NCBI RefSeq assembly: GCF_001439605.1
Contig: NZ_LMBX01000033.1
Span: 1-54,582, forward strand
DNA length: 54,582 nt
Source: Cytobacillus praedii
GTDB lineage: Bacteria > Bacillota > Bacilli > Bacillales > Cytobacillaceae
Reading direction: 5' to 3'
Shown here: one piece after another, positions 36,095-43,650 of the stretch
Numbering within the stretch: the first letter of the stretch is position 1
How the letters are laid out: every line of letters begins with the position of its first letter
Position numbers and translations under genes: made by a program
Notes under the pieces: model-generated
The model's input: the letters and a program-made list of their open reading frames with translations, nothing else
The model's database searches: none
What the model was told of the DNA's origin: nothing

Positions 36095-36502
36095 ATGGCA
36101 AGGATTGTAGAATCAAATTTTGGGAAAACACCATTTCAAAGATTGTTAGGACATAATAAAGAGGTAATGGATGCATGGGGAACCTTAGGAGATGTGTTAG
36201 AAAAAGATGGACTGCTCTCTGCTGCATTAAAGGAGCAAGTCAGACGAACTTTAGCACAAAGTAACGGATGTGAGTATTGTAAAGCGAAAGGCAGACCAGA
36301 GCCAGATAAGTTTAATGAAAGAATATCTATGGCAGTAGGTTTTGCTGAAGTATTTTTAAAAATGAGGGGAGAAATTGGGGACTCAATGTTTAAAATACTG
36401 AAGGAATGTTTCAGTGAAGAGGAAATAAGTGAACTATGCGCTTTTATTACCTTTAGCAGTGCTTCACAGTATTTTGGTGCATTGATGAAATTGGAAGCTT
36501 AA
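36095..36502 (+). CDS. carboxymuconolactone decarboxylase/AhpD-like protein
   Basis: 135 residues. The helical CMD fold is indicated by LKEQVRRTLAQSNGCEYCKAKG, where the CxxC pair (about residues 67-70) is the redox or catalytic element of AhpD-like proteins. A following helix has FSEEEISELCAFITF. Members act as peroxidase partners or small decarboxylases; the substrate here is unknown. GAGGAGGTG precedes the ATG. Divergent from the Lrp-type regulator, which is the likely controller. A long perfect terminator follows. Confidence 0.8.
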   Translation: MARIVESNFGKTPFQRLLGHNKEVMDAWGTLGDVLEKDGLLSAALKEQVRRTLAQSNGCEYCKAKGRPEPDKFNERISMAVGFAEVFLKMRGEIGDSMFKILKECFSEEEISELCAFITFSSASQYFGALMKLEA

Positions 36503-36519
36503 TAGACTGCTTTTATAAC

Positions 36520-36562
36520 AATTAAAGAAGGGACTGACTAAGGCAGTCCCTTCTTTAATTGA
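36520..36562 (+). terminator. intrinsic terminator, 17-bp perfect stem
   Basis: AATTAAAGAAGGGACTG pairs exactly with CAGTCCCTTCTTTAATT. Confidence 0.85.
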
Positions 36563-36603
36563 GGTTGTTAGTTGCACTTGATTTTTGAAAACTGAAAAGA
36601 AAA

Positions 36604-36632
36604 TTGACTATTAAATAACTGAATTATATAAT
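36604..36632 (+). promoter_or_regulatory. SigA promoter of the TetR gene
   Basis: TTGACT (36604-36609), a 17-base spacer and a perfect TATAAT (36627-36632). The TetR operator begins on the next base. Confidence 0.85.
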
Positions 36633-36648
36633 TTGGTTGGTTAACCAA
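36633..36648. promoter_or_regulatory. TetR operator copy 1
   Basis: TTGGTTGGTTAACCAA with the inner palindrome TTGGTTAACCAA, directly after the -10 (first base read as T at 36633). A near-identical copy lies before the hydrolase gene at 37241. Confidence 0.75.
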
Positions 36649-36664
36649 TTAAAAGAGGTGGCTT

Positions 36665-37219
36665 ATGAGTAAGGAAGATAAGAAAAAACGTATAATTGAA
36701 GCAGCTTATATCGTTTTTGCAAAGAAGGGCTATATAAATGCTTCAATTAAAGATATTGCTAATGAAGCAAACGTAGCTCCAGGATTAGTGCATTATTATT
36801 TTGAAAATAAGTTAGAAGTGCTGCTCTCTGTTCAGAAACACGTTCAAGAACAGTACCATCAACTGTATAAAAATAAAGAGGTAAATTCATTATCCCTGCA
36901 TAATGCTTTAGAAGAGATAAAAACAAGGGCAGAAACAGACCCAGATTGGTATCGGTGGCGGTACGAAATTTATTCACTTGGACTAAAGAGTAATGATTTG
37001 CAATTAGAAGCAGCAAAGATTTTGAAAGATGGGAGAGATAGTTTATCTCTACCGATAAAAAAACTTGGTGAAAGCAATGGAGATCCTGAAATATTTGCAA
37101 GCATACTTTTAGCTTGTTTTGATGGTCTGGCTCTTCAAAAGATTATTGATCCAACATTTGATTCAGATAAAGCATATCAATTACTAAAAGATTTATTTGA
37201 AGTCTATTTGAAGAAATAG
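36665..37219 (+). CDS. TetR/AcrR family repressor
   Basis: 184 residues. The N-terminal helix-turn-helix is clear (KKRIIEAAYIVFAKKGYINASIKDIANEANVAPGLVHYYFENKLEVLL). The C-terminal ligand domain has the usual all-helical content (DPDWYRWRYEIYSLGL, then LLACFDGLALQKIIDP). AGAGGTGG precedes the ATG. The same 16-base palindromic operator lies at its own promoter and before the serine hydrolase gene downstream, so it should repress both. Inducer unknown. Its own terminator overlaps the stop codon. Confidence 0.93.
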   Translation: MSKEDKKKRIIEAAYIVFAKKGYINASIKDIANEANVAPGLVHYYFENKLEVLLSVQKHVQEQYHQLYKNKEVNSLSLHNALEEIKTRAETDPDWYRWRYEIYSLGLKSNDLQLEAAKILKDGRDSLSLPIKKLGESNGDPEIFASILLACFDGLALQKIIDPTFDSDKAYQLLKDLFEVYLKK

Positions 37220-37232
37220 ACTTCAAATTTTA
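37197..37232 (+). terminator. terminator overlapping the TetR stop codon
   Basis: TTGAAGTCTATTT pairs exactly with AAATAGACTTCAA around a four-base loop, then ATTTTAAGATTTT. It separates the repressor from the hydrolase, which has its own operator. Confidence 0.75.
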
Positions 37233-37240
37233 AGATTTTA

Positions 37241-37256
37241 TTGGTTGGTTGACCAA
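37241..37256. promoter_or_regulatory. TetR operator copy 2
   Basis: TTGGTTGGTTGACCAA, one base different from the copy at 36633. It lies 33 bases before the hydrolase start codon. Confidence 0.75.
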
Positions 37257-37289
37257 ACAAATAATTATCAAATAGAGAGGAAATGGAAA

Positions 37290-38735
37290 ATGAAAAGATA
37301 CCTATTCACATTTGTATGTTTCATTCTTATTTTTCCATTGCATACGAATGCAGACAGTCAAAAACAAATTGAATTAATTGAAAAGTATATGGAAACAGCA
37401 TTAGATAAGTATCAAATTCCAGGGGCTTCTCTCGCAATTGTTCGAGAAGGACAACTTTGGTTTCAAAAAAGTTGGGGGATACAGGGAAATGGTGATCCTG
37501 TAACGGAAGACACGCTGTTTACGATAGGTTCAGTTAGTAAACCTTTAACAAGTCTTGCTATTATGAAATTAGTTGAGAAAGGAATGATTGAGCTTGATCA
37601 GGAAATTGATTATTATCTTCCATCCTTTCAATACAATGTAAAAGGCTTTGATAAAAAAATTACTATCAGAAATTTACTTACCCATACGAGTGGAATTAGC
37701 TCTTATGAAGGCTTGAAAATAGCAGATCAAAATTTAAGAGGGGAAAAAGCAATAAGTGAAGCGGTAAAGAAACTAAATCATGTAAAACTTACTTATGAAC
37801 CCGGTTCAGTTCATCAATATAGTGCAGCAAATTATCTGCTTTTAGGAAGAATTATAGAAAAAATTACAGGTGAGACATTTTCTGATTTCATGGATACTGA
37901 AATCTATACCAGTCTCGGGATGAATCGTACCGTATCAAGTTTTGAAGAAGCTTCAAAACTTGGTTATCAACCGGGCTATCATTCATTCTTTGGAAAGCCA
38001 ATTAAAAGTAAAATGATCTTCGATGACAGCGGTGTCCCGTATGGATATATTGCATCTTCAGCTAATGATATGGCTAAGTATCTATTATTCTTGTTAGATA
38101 GTAAGGATTTATTATCAGATGAATTATTTAAGGAGTATATTTCTCCTCAAGTTCATAGAAAAGATGAGATGTATTATGGTCTAGGATGGAGAATTTCTAC
38201 TGACAATGAGGACCCTTATATTTTTCATGGGGGAGAAACACCTGATTCAAGAGCTGAATTGTATATGAATCATAAGAATGATTATGGATTTATTTTGCTG
38301 ACGAATAAGAATGATATGTCTGAAACGATGTCTACTCTTTCAATGAGGGAAGGAATTAAAACAATAATGGAAAGGGGACAAATGCCGGAATTAATTAAGA
38401 TGAATTATCAAATGCAATGGATTCCTTTATTATTAACGATTCTATTTGCCTTTTGCGGAAGTTTGAGCTTGTACCGTTTGAAAAAGAAAACGAGCTTTCA
38501 TTATATGTCATGGAATATAGCTGGATTTTTTCTTCTTCTTTGCTCATTCGTTTTCATACCAATAATAACCTATATATTTGGTGCTCCATGGCACTCCATT
38601 TATCATTATTCATTCATAACGGCAATTTTTATTTTAAGCTTCGTTGGAATTCTTGCTATTTATGGATTCCTAATTCTTGTATGGGCATACAAGAAGAAAC
38701 AAGAAATAAAATTAACTAATTCTTGCTGCCCTTAA
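37290..38735 (+). CDS. membrane-anchored serine hydrolase, class C beta-lactamase/PBP4* family
   Basis: 481 residues from the ATG after AGAGAGG; an upstream ATG at 37245 lies inside the operator. Signal peptide 1-21. The catalytic domain (about 30-365) has SVSK with Ser81 and Lys84, YSAAN as the second motif and HGG (FHGGETPDS) in place of KTG. The C-terminus adds about three membrane segments (WIPLLLTILFAFCGSLSLY and following). Members act on D-Ala peptides or other amides and esters outside the cell. It is under the neighbouring TetR repressor by shared operator. True beta-lactamase activity is not implied. Confidence 0.9.
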   Translation: MKRYLFTFVCFILIFPLHTNADSQKQIELIEKYMETALDKYQIPGASLAIVREGQLWFQKSWGIQGNGDPVTEDTLFTIGSVSKPLTSLAIMKLVEKGMIELDQEIDYYLPSFQYNVKGFDKKITIRNLLTHTSGISSYEGLKIADQNLRGEKAISEAVKKLNHVKLTYEPGSVHQYSAANYLLLGRIIEKITGETFSDFMDTEIYTSLGMNRTVSSFEEASKLGYQPGYHSFFGKPIKSKMIFDDSGVPYGYIASSANDMAKYLLFLLDSKDLLSDELFKEYISPQVHRKDEMYYGLGWRISTDNEDPYIFHGGETPDSRAELYMNHKNDYGFILLTNKNDMSETMSTLSMREGIKTIMERGQMPELIKMNYQMQWIPLLLTILFAFCGSLSLYRLKKKTSFHYMSWNIAGFFLLLCSFVFIPIITYIFGAPWHSIYHYSFITAIFILSFVGILAIYGFLILVWAYKKKQEIKLTNSCCP

Positions 38736-38783
38736 GGTTCCAATAAGATATTGAGAAAGGGACGGGAGCAAGGAATTGTTTAA

Positions 38784-39159
38784 GCTGGTATTAGTGCAGG
38801 CCCCATCTGCTGGTTTGAAGAAGGCGTTACTGATTCCTTTGGGGATAAGCTTGTATCTTTAACATGCTTATGTTTTTTAAAAGGCAGTAATTGCCTGTAT
38901 TACGATGGGAACCGGATAGAAGACCTTCCTATCAAAGACTATTGGCAGCTAATAAAATATAAAACCTGGAATAGCAGAAGATGATGGAGTAGCCATTCAT
39001 TATACAGGGGAAGAGGTTAGCAAAATAGTAATCTCGAGATCAAACGCTAAGGCATATAAAGTCTGCTTTGATAAGGAAAACAAAGAAATTGAACATGAAA
39101 CAGAAGACTTAGGAACTATTAGACAAAATGCAGGTTTAGTACAAGGTGTTAAAGTATAA
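38784..39159 (+). pseudogene. decayed peptidase E (S51 family)
   Basis: The first readable part (GISAGPICWFEEGVTDSFGDKL, then LKGSNCLYYDGNRIEDLP) matches peptidase E around its catalytic serine (GxSAG). A second part in another phase (GIAEDDGVAIHYTGEEVSKIV, then SNAKAYKV) is its C-terminal half. The N-terminal third is missing and at least one frameshift separates the parts. The rest of 38736-39239 holds nothing else. Confidence 0.75.
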
Positions 39160-39245
39160 ATAAATATCTGCTTAAACTGCAGGCGAGTTCTATAATATGT
39201 GAGAATTCCTTTGAAGAAGGGGTATAATTACATAAAGGAATGGTG

Positions 39246-39740
39246 ATGAGAGGAATGGAGAAAGAGTTAGAGAATGCTATGAATTTACGTAAGAATAAGA
39301 ATTATGCAGAGTCTAATCACATACTAGTAAAATTAGTAGAGGCATTTCCAGAGAATGCGTCAGTTAACTATCAATGTGCTTGGAGTTTTGACTTGTTGGG
39401 AGAAGAAGCGAAAGCAGTTCCATTCTACGAGAATGCAATCAAGTTAGGGCTATCTTCTAAGGAGCTGGAAGGAGCCTTACTGGGATTAGGAAGTACCTAT
39501 CGAACATTAGGAGAATATGAAAAATCACAAATCACCTTTCTAAAAGGAATCGAATTATTTCCTAATAATAGAGCCATTCAAACATTTTATTCGATGACAT
39601 TATATAATTTAAATCAACATAGTAAAGCGATGGAGCTGTTACTAAAATGTCTAATAGATACGACAAGCGACGCTGAAATTATAGATAATAAAACGGCCAT
39701 TGATTTCTATTCGGATAAATTAGATGAAATTTGGAAGTAG
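39246..39740 (+). CDS. tetratricopeptide repeat protein
   Basis: 164 residues from ATG 39246 (AAGGA seven bases upstream); ATGs at 39240 and 39255 are alternatives. Three to four TPR units cover the chain (AMNLRKNKNYAESNHILVKLVEAFPEN, YQCAWSFDLLGEEAKAVPFYENAIKLG, and LGLGSTYRTLGEYEKSQITFLKGIELFPNN). No other domain, so it is probably a protein-protein scaffold. A TATAAT at 39223-39228 is the likely -10. Similar short TPR proteins occur in many Bacillus genomes without a known partner. Confidence 0.85.
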   Translation: MRGMEKELENAMNLRKNKNYAESNHILVKLVEAFPENASVNYQCAWSFDLLGEEAKAVPFYENAIKLGLSSKELEGALLGLGSTYRTLGEYEKSQITFLKGIELFPNNRAIQTFYSMTLYNLNQHSKAMELLLKCLIDTTSDAEIIDNKTAIDFYSDKLDEIWK

Positions 39741-39750
39741 GTTGTGAATT

Positions 39751-39797
39751 AAAGGATAGGTGAACAGATAATTTTATCTGTTCACCTATCCTTTTTC
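39751..39797. terminator. strong bidirectional terminator
   Basis: AAAGGATAGGTGAACAGATA pairs exactly with TATCTGTTCACCTATCCTTT around ATTT. It separates the TPR gene from the convergent oxidoreductase operon. Confidence 0.92.
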
Positions 39798-39875
39798 TAA
39801 TTAAGATTGACATAAAATATAATCTTTTGTAAATAAACTTCATGTTTTTTTCATTAATTAAAAGCATCCGTTTTT

Positions 39876-41120
39876 TCATCCAAGCTTTTGCGTGGAGTGC
39901 AAATTTGCAGGCTTTTCATAGAGCTTTTCCCACAGCTCAGACATTTTCCTTCTCCCGCTTTCAATGTCTGGATTAAATTGAATTGCTGCTTGCATTCGAA
40001 TCAAACGGACATTTTGTATGGCCTGATTTAGCTGCTCGTCAATGACAGCTCCGCATTTGCCAGCATGTTTTGCAATCGAGTAGCCAGCTGTTGTTCCTTG
40101 GGCTATGGCGATTTTTCCGCTTTCAATTCCAGTAATATTGCCCGCAACAAACAGGCCTTCAAGCGGGGTTTCCATTGTTTCTGAATGGTGAGGTACATGG
40201 CCGCCAAGTTCATGAATAAATTGGAATGGGCAGCCTGCAACGGCTGCAAGCTCGGCGAGGGGATACAAACCACCTGCGATACAAACGAAATCAGCTTCAT
40301 ATACAGTTTCCGTACCGGGAATAATAGTTCCATTCGCATCCGTATCAGCTACACGTACACCTTCTACTTGTTTCATTCCAATAACTTCTATAGCAGCTTT
40401 GCGAAGAAGCAAGGGAGTGCCATTTACCTTAACTCCGTTTTTAGGGAAAAATTTCATACCTGTTTTACGGAACCAATCATTTTTCATGAAGCGGCTGCCT
40501 ATTCGTAAGAGGGGGGAGGGAGCCAGATGGGCAGCATGTAGAAGCGACTTCATGACTTCCTCTGGTTCTCCTGCTTTCCCGCTTAATGGGCCTTTTTCTG
40601 GCAGAACAATCCGATCCACATGAATGCCAGCCAGTTGCAGCTCATTTAGAATGGCAAAGGCTAATATATTTGCTCCAACAATGATCCCTTTTTTTCCAAC
40701 TTGAACCCGGTGAACATTTGTCATTACTTGCGCCGCGCCAATGGACATCACGCCCGGCAAGGTCCATCCCGGTAGAGGAATGGGATATTCAGCTGCTCCT
40801 GTTGCGATTAAGACAAATGGTACGGTTATTGTCCCGATGCTTGTATGCACATTCCAAAGATCGCCGTCTTTTTCTAAGTTATAGACGGAAACACCACAGC
40901 GGATGTCAACCGAAAGTGTAATCGCCTCTTGATGAAGCCGCTCTGATTCTTCGATGCCGTTCCACCATTCACCTGACCGCTCCTGATGAAGCTGTCCAAT
41001 TAGTCTGCCGCCAGGCTTTATAAATTCATCAATCACTATTACTTTTAAGCCAGAGTTTGCGGAAGCGATGGCTCCAGCTAAGCCTGCTGGTCCTGCGCCA
41101 ATGACAATTACATCCATCAT
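39876..41120 (-). CDS. FAD/NAD-linked oxidoreductase subunit, HcnB-like (D-hydroxyproline dehydrogenase alpha)
   Basis: 414 residues. Rossmann FAD motif VIGAGPAGLAGAIASANSGLKVIVID at the start, ATGAAEYPIPLPGWTLPGVMSIGAAQ near 110, VGKKGIIVGANILAF near 140 as the second nucleotide site, and CIAGGLYPLAELAAVAGC near 280. It matches the HcnB/opine oxidase A group, which works with small 2Fe-2S subunits and a DAO-type subunit to oxidise imino acids. Last gene of a three-gene minus-strand operon; its ATG overlaps the upstream stop by four bases. With the DAO protein at 43651 it would form the dehydrogenase for cis-4-hydroxy-D-proline. Confidence 0.85.
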   Translation of the reverse strand: MMDVIVIGAGPAGLAGAIASANSGLKVIVIDEFIKPGGRLIGQLHQERSGEWWNGIEESERLHQEAITLSVDIRCGVSVYNLEKDGDLWNVHTSIGTITVPFVLIATGAAEYPIPLPGWTLPGVMSIGAAQVMTNVHRVQVGKKGIIVGANILAFAILNELQLAGIHVDRIVLPEKGPLSGKAGEPEEVMKSLLHAAHLAPSPLLRIGSRFMKNDWFRKTGMKFFPKNGVKVNGTPLLLRKAAIEVIGMKQVEGVRVADTDANGTIIPGTETVYEADFVCIAGGLYPLAELAAVAGCPFQFIHELGGHVPHHSETMETPLEGLFVAGNITGIESGKIAIAQGTTAGYSIAKHAGKCGAVIDEQLNQAIQNVRLIRMQAAIQFNPDIESGRRKMSELWEKLYEKPANLHSTQKLG

Positions 41121-41449
41121 TGCTGCTCCACCATCCTTTTTACGATAGTAGGATGCTGCTTGCCGCTTTCAATCACCATGTGTTGTTCGACAACAGTTAA
41201 GCAAGCTCGTACATTTGCTTGGTCATTCACTGTTACACGGCATTCCATACAATGACCAATATTGCAATAAACTCCGCGTGGTGTACCGCTCTCCTCGTGA
41301 ATCCTTAAAGTCCTGATGCCATTAGCTAAAAGGGCAGCTGCAACGGTTTCGTTTTCTAGGGCTTCATAAGTTTTTCCATCGAACGTAAATGGAATCGCTT
41401 TTCTATCGTTTAATTTCCCTAATATCGGGTGATCCATTATTCTAGTCAT
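41117..41449 (-). CDS. small 2Fe-2S ferredoxin-like subunit, HcnA-like
   Basis: 110 residues from ATG 41449 (AGGTG six bases upstream); a GTG at 41458 is a weaker start. The fold of HcnA-like subunits is indicated by FTFDGKTYEALENETVAAALLANGIRTLR and a cysteine set CNIGHCMECRVTVND, then a later Cys near CLTV. It should hold one 2Fe-2S cluster and pass electrons from the oxidase. Middle gene of the operon, overlapping both neighbours slightly. Confidence 0.85.
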   Translation of the reverse strand: MTRIMDHPILGKLNDRKAIPFTFDGKTYEALENETVAAALLANGIRTLRIHEESGTPRGVYCNIGHCMECRVTVNDQANVRACLTVVEQHMVIESGKQHPTIVKRMVEQQ

Positions 41450-41717
41450 TTTTTTCACCTACTGTTCCAAATGATACTGGGCGAATCGGCGGCTGGTATT
41501 TTAGCGGAATATCCCCTTGGGAGACATTTGGAAGGACATCTTCAATGATTCGATCCAATGGGATTCTGCAAGTTCGTCCACCGCAAAAACCCATCCCTGC
41601 TCTTGTTCGTAATTTTATTTCCCTTGCTGTGCATTGATGTTCTTCCGCTGTAGTCCGGAGCTGTCCATAAGTAACTTCTTCGCACCGGCAGACGACAATT
41701 GCTTCATTGCTGTTCAT
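41442..41717 (-). CDS. BFD-like 2Fe-2S protein
   Basis: 91 residues, GAGGAGG before the ATG. It has the BFD cysteine pattern: CRCEEVTYGQL at 10-20, then RTRAGMGFCGGRTCRIPLDRII near 44-62, giving C-x-C and C-x4-C that bind one 2Fe-2S cluster. In HcnB-type enzymes this domain is often fused; here it is a separate subunit. First gene of the operon, 40 bases after a sigma-54 promoter. Confidence 0.87.
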   Translation of the reverse strand: MNSNEAIVVCRCEEVTYGQLRTTAEEHQCTAREIKLRTRAGMGFCGGRTCRIPLDRIIEDVLPNVSQGDIPLKYQPPIRPVSFGTVGEKND

Positions 41718-41755
41718 TCGAAACCCTCCTCTATTTTCTTGCTATAAAAATACTA

Positions 41756-41771
41756 TGCAAAAAACGTACCA
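41756..41771 (-). promoter_or_regulatory. sigma-54 promoter of the dehydrogenase-subunit operon
   Basis: On the minus strand TGGTAC (41766-41771), five bases and TTGCA (41756-41760), the -24/-12 pattern with one change in the -24 element. It lies between the regulator gene and the BFD-like gene. Confidence 0.75.
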
Positions 41772-41787
41772 AAATAGAGGAGATAGA

Positions 41788-43443
41788 TTAATTAATTCCT
41801 AGGCGCTTTAAACGATTATATAAAGTTGCTCTAGTGATGCCGAGCTTTTTGGCGCATTCTAATTTATTGCCATTTGCCACTTGCAGCGCTTTTTCAAGCA
41901 CTTTTTTTTCATGCTGGTCCATTTCCTCCTGCAATGGGAAAATGGTGTTGTCTATATCGGTTGAATGGTATTGTTCAGGTTCTTTAGCTATTTCGTTATA
42001 ACTAGGCAATGAATGGAAAGGCAAGTACTCCTTTCTAATCACTCCATCTGTCGCAAAGACAACAAGACGTTCAACAACATTGCGAAGCTCCCGTATATTA
42101 CCTGGCCAGTCATGACGAAGCAGTTCCTGCATGACCTCTTGTGAGAACTGATGAATGGGGCGCTGATAGAGCATGGAGAAATCGTTTAGAAAATAGTGCG
42201 TTAATTCAATAATATCTTCCCGTCTTTCTCTTAACGAAGGAATATGAATACTCACGACGTTGAGGCGATAATATAAATCTTCCCGAAATAGTCCTTCATT
42301 CATCAAATCCCTTAAGTTTCTGTTTGTAGCAGCAATTACACGGAAATTAGTATCAATTTCCTTTTCCCCGCCAACCCGGTAAAATTTCCTTTCTTGAAGT
42401 ACTCGCAGCAGCTTTACCTGCATGTCAACAGGCAATTCGCCAATTTCATCAAGAAATAGGGTGCCGCCTTTAGCTAGTTCAATTTTTCCTTTCTTTCCTT
42501 TTTGATCTGCCCCGGAGAAGGCTCCCCGTTCATAGCCAAAGAATTCACTTTCAAATAAGGATGCTGGGATCGCTCCGCAATTTATCGAAATAAAAGGGGC
42601 ATTATCCTTTTCGCTTGCTTCGTGTATAGCCTTTGCGAAGACCTCTTTGCCAACCCCGCTTTCCCCTAGTATTAAAACGGTTGATTTCACAGAGCATACT
42701 TTTTTCGCGAGCTGAACTGTTCTTTGCAATGCCGGACTATTCCCTTTAATTAAATTAAAGGGATCAGTTGAATGCTTATACTTAGCAACCTCTTGCTCTA
42801 GACGATGGACCTCGGTCGACATATTAAACAGCTTCTCGTTTAATACCACTTGATTCGTTATATCAGTCTCCGAAACAACTGCCCCGATAATTTGATTATT
42901 AAAATAAACTGGATTGGAATTGATTAAGACAAATAAGTCTGAACGCGGCTGATGATGCTGAGCAGTGATTTTTTTTCCTTTATATAGGGAGTGTAAAATC
43001 TCAAGATCTTTAGGTTCAAAGAAATCAGTGATAGGTTTGCCGATGATTTCCCTTTGTTTAACTGAAAAAATCCTTTCGGCCCCTTCTGTCCATGTCTGTA
43101 CATGTTCATTGTCATCAATAACGGTGACTGAAGCATCCATCGTACGAATAACAGTCTCATAGAATGCTTTTAATTGATTATAAGAATTATGTAGGAAATG
43201 GATCATTTGCAGCGCAGAAATTCGGCCTATTGGCCTCTTGCTTGAATCCAAAATAATTATCGTGGAGCCGTGTTTAGCGGATTGTACTAAAGCTTCAAAA
43301 GGGTCATCTATATAAACATGCGGGCTTGGTGTTTCAGATTTTCCTACAAAGAATTCTCCGTTTTTCTCTGTTAAACATTCTTTGAAAGACCAGTCGATTA
43401 ATTTATTTTCGATGATTTCTTTGATCGCTGGCAAAGAAAACAT
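41788..43443 (-). CDS. sigma-54-dependent enhancer-binding regulator of the hydroxyproline genes
   Basis: 551 residues from ATG 43443 with AAGGAGGAG upstream. Domains: a CBS-like segment (about 20-90, ending SKRPIGRISALQMIHFL), a PAS domain (about 95-215, VIRTMDASVTVIDDNEHVQTW), the AAA+ domain (about 235-470) with Walker A GESGVGKE, the loop GAFSGA, Walker B GTLFLDEIGE and the arginine region FREDLYYRLNV, and a C-terminal Fis-type helix (NKLECAKKLGITRATLYNRLKRLG). The sigma-54 contact loop is GAFSGA rather than the usual GAFTGA. Two sigma-54 promoters flank this gene, one on each side, so it should activate both operons. The inducer is probably sensed by the PAS domain. Confidence 0.92.
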   Translation of the reverse strand: MFSLPAIKEIIENKLIDWSFKECLTEKNGEFFVGKSETPSPHVYIDDPFEALVQSAKHGSTIIILDSSKRPIGRISALQMIHFLHNSYNQLKAFYETVIRTMDASVTVIDDNEHVQTWTEGAERIFSVKQREIIGKPITDFFEPKDLEILHSLYKGKKITAQHHQPRSDLFVLINSNPVYFNNQIIGAVVSETDITNQVVLNEKLFNMSTEVHRLEQEVAKYKHSTDPFNLIKGNSPALQRTVQLAKKVCSVKSTVLILGESGVGKEVFAKAIHEASEKDNAPFISINCGAIPASLFESEFFGYERGAFSGADQKGKKGKIELAKGGTLFLDEIGELPVDMQVKLLRVLQERKFYRVGGEKEIDTNFRVIAATNRNLRDLMNEGLFREDLYYRLNVVSIHIPSLRERREDIIELTHYFLNDFSMLYQRPIHQFSQEVMQELLRHDWPGNIRELRNVVERLVVFATDGVIRKEYLPFHSLPSYNEIAKEPEQYHSTDIDNTIFPLQEEMDQHEKKVLEKALQVANGNKLECAKKLGITRATLYNRLKRLGIN

Positions 43444-43474
43444 ACAGATCTCCTCCTTGAAGTGTAAAAGAAAA

Positions 43475-43487
43475 TATACACTGTATA
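43475..43487. promoter_or_regulatory. palindrome TATACA-C-TGTATA, candidate activator site
   Basis: Perfect inverted repeat about 107 bases before the sigma-54 promoter at 43595, the usual distance of an enhancer. It also overlaps the likely -10 of the regulator gene (TTGATA at 43506-43511 on the minus strand, 18-base spacer), which would allow autoregulation. Confidence 0.5.
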
Positions 43488-43594
43488 AAATATTGTACAT
43501 TAGTTTATCAAATTTTTAGAAAATTACTAGAGAATGAAAGGCTATTTTCTGAGGATTTTTAATATAGGAGTAGGATGTTTTGAAAAAAGCCTGT

Positions 43595-43610
43595 TGGCAC
43601 ATTATTTGCA
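43595..43610 (+). promoter_or_regulatory. sigma-54 promoter of the hydroxyproline operon
   Basis: TGGCAC, five bases, TTGCA: a perfect -24/-12 promoter, about 40 bases before the DAO-type oxidase gene. Confidence 0.9.
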
Positions 43611-43650
43611 TTAGATACATTAAGCAGCCAAGTGAAGGGAGATTGTAGAT

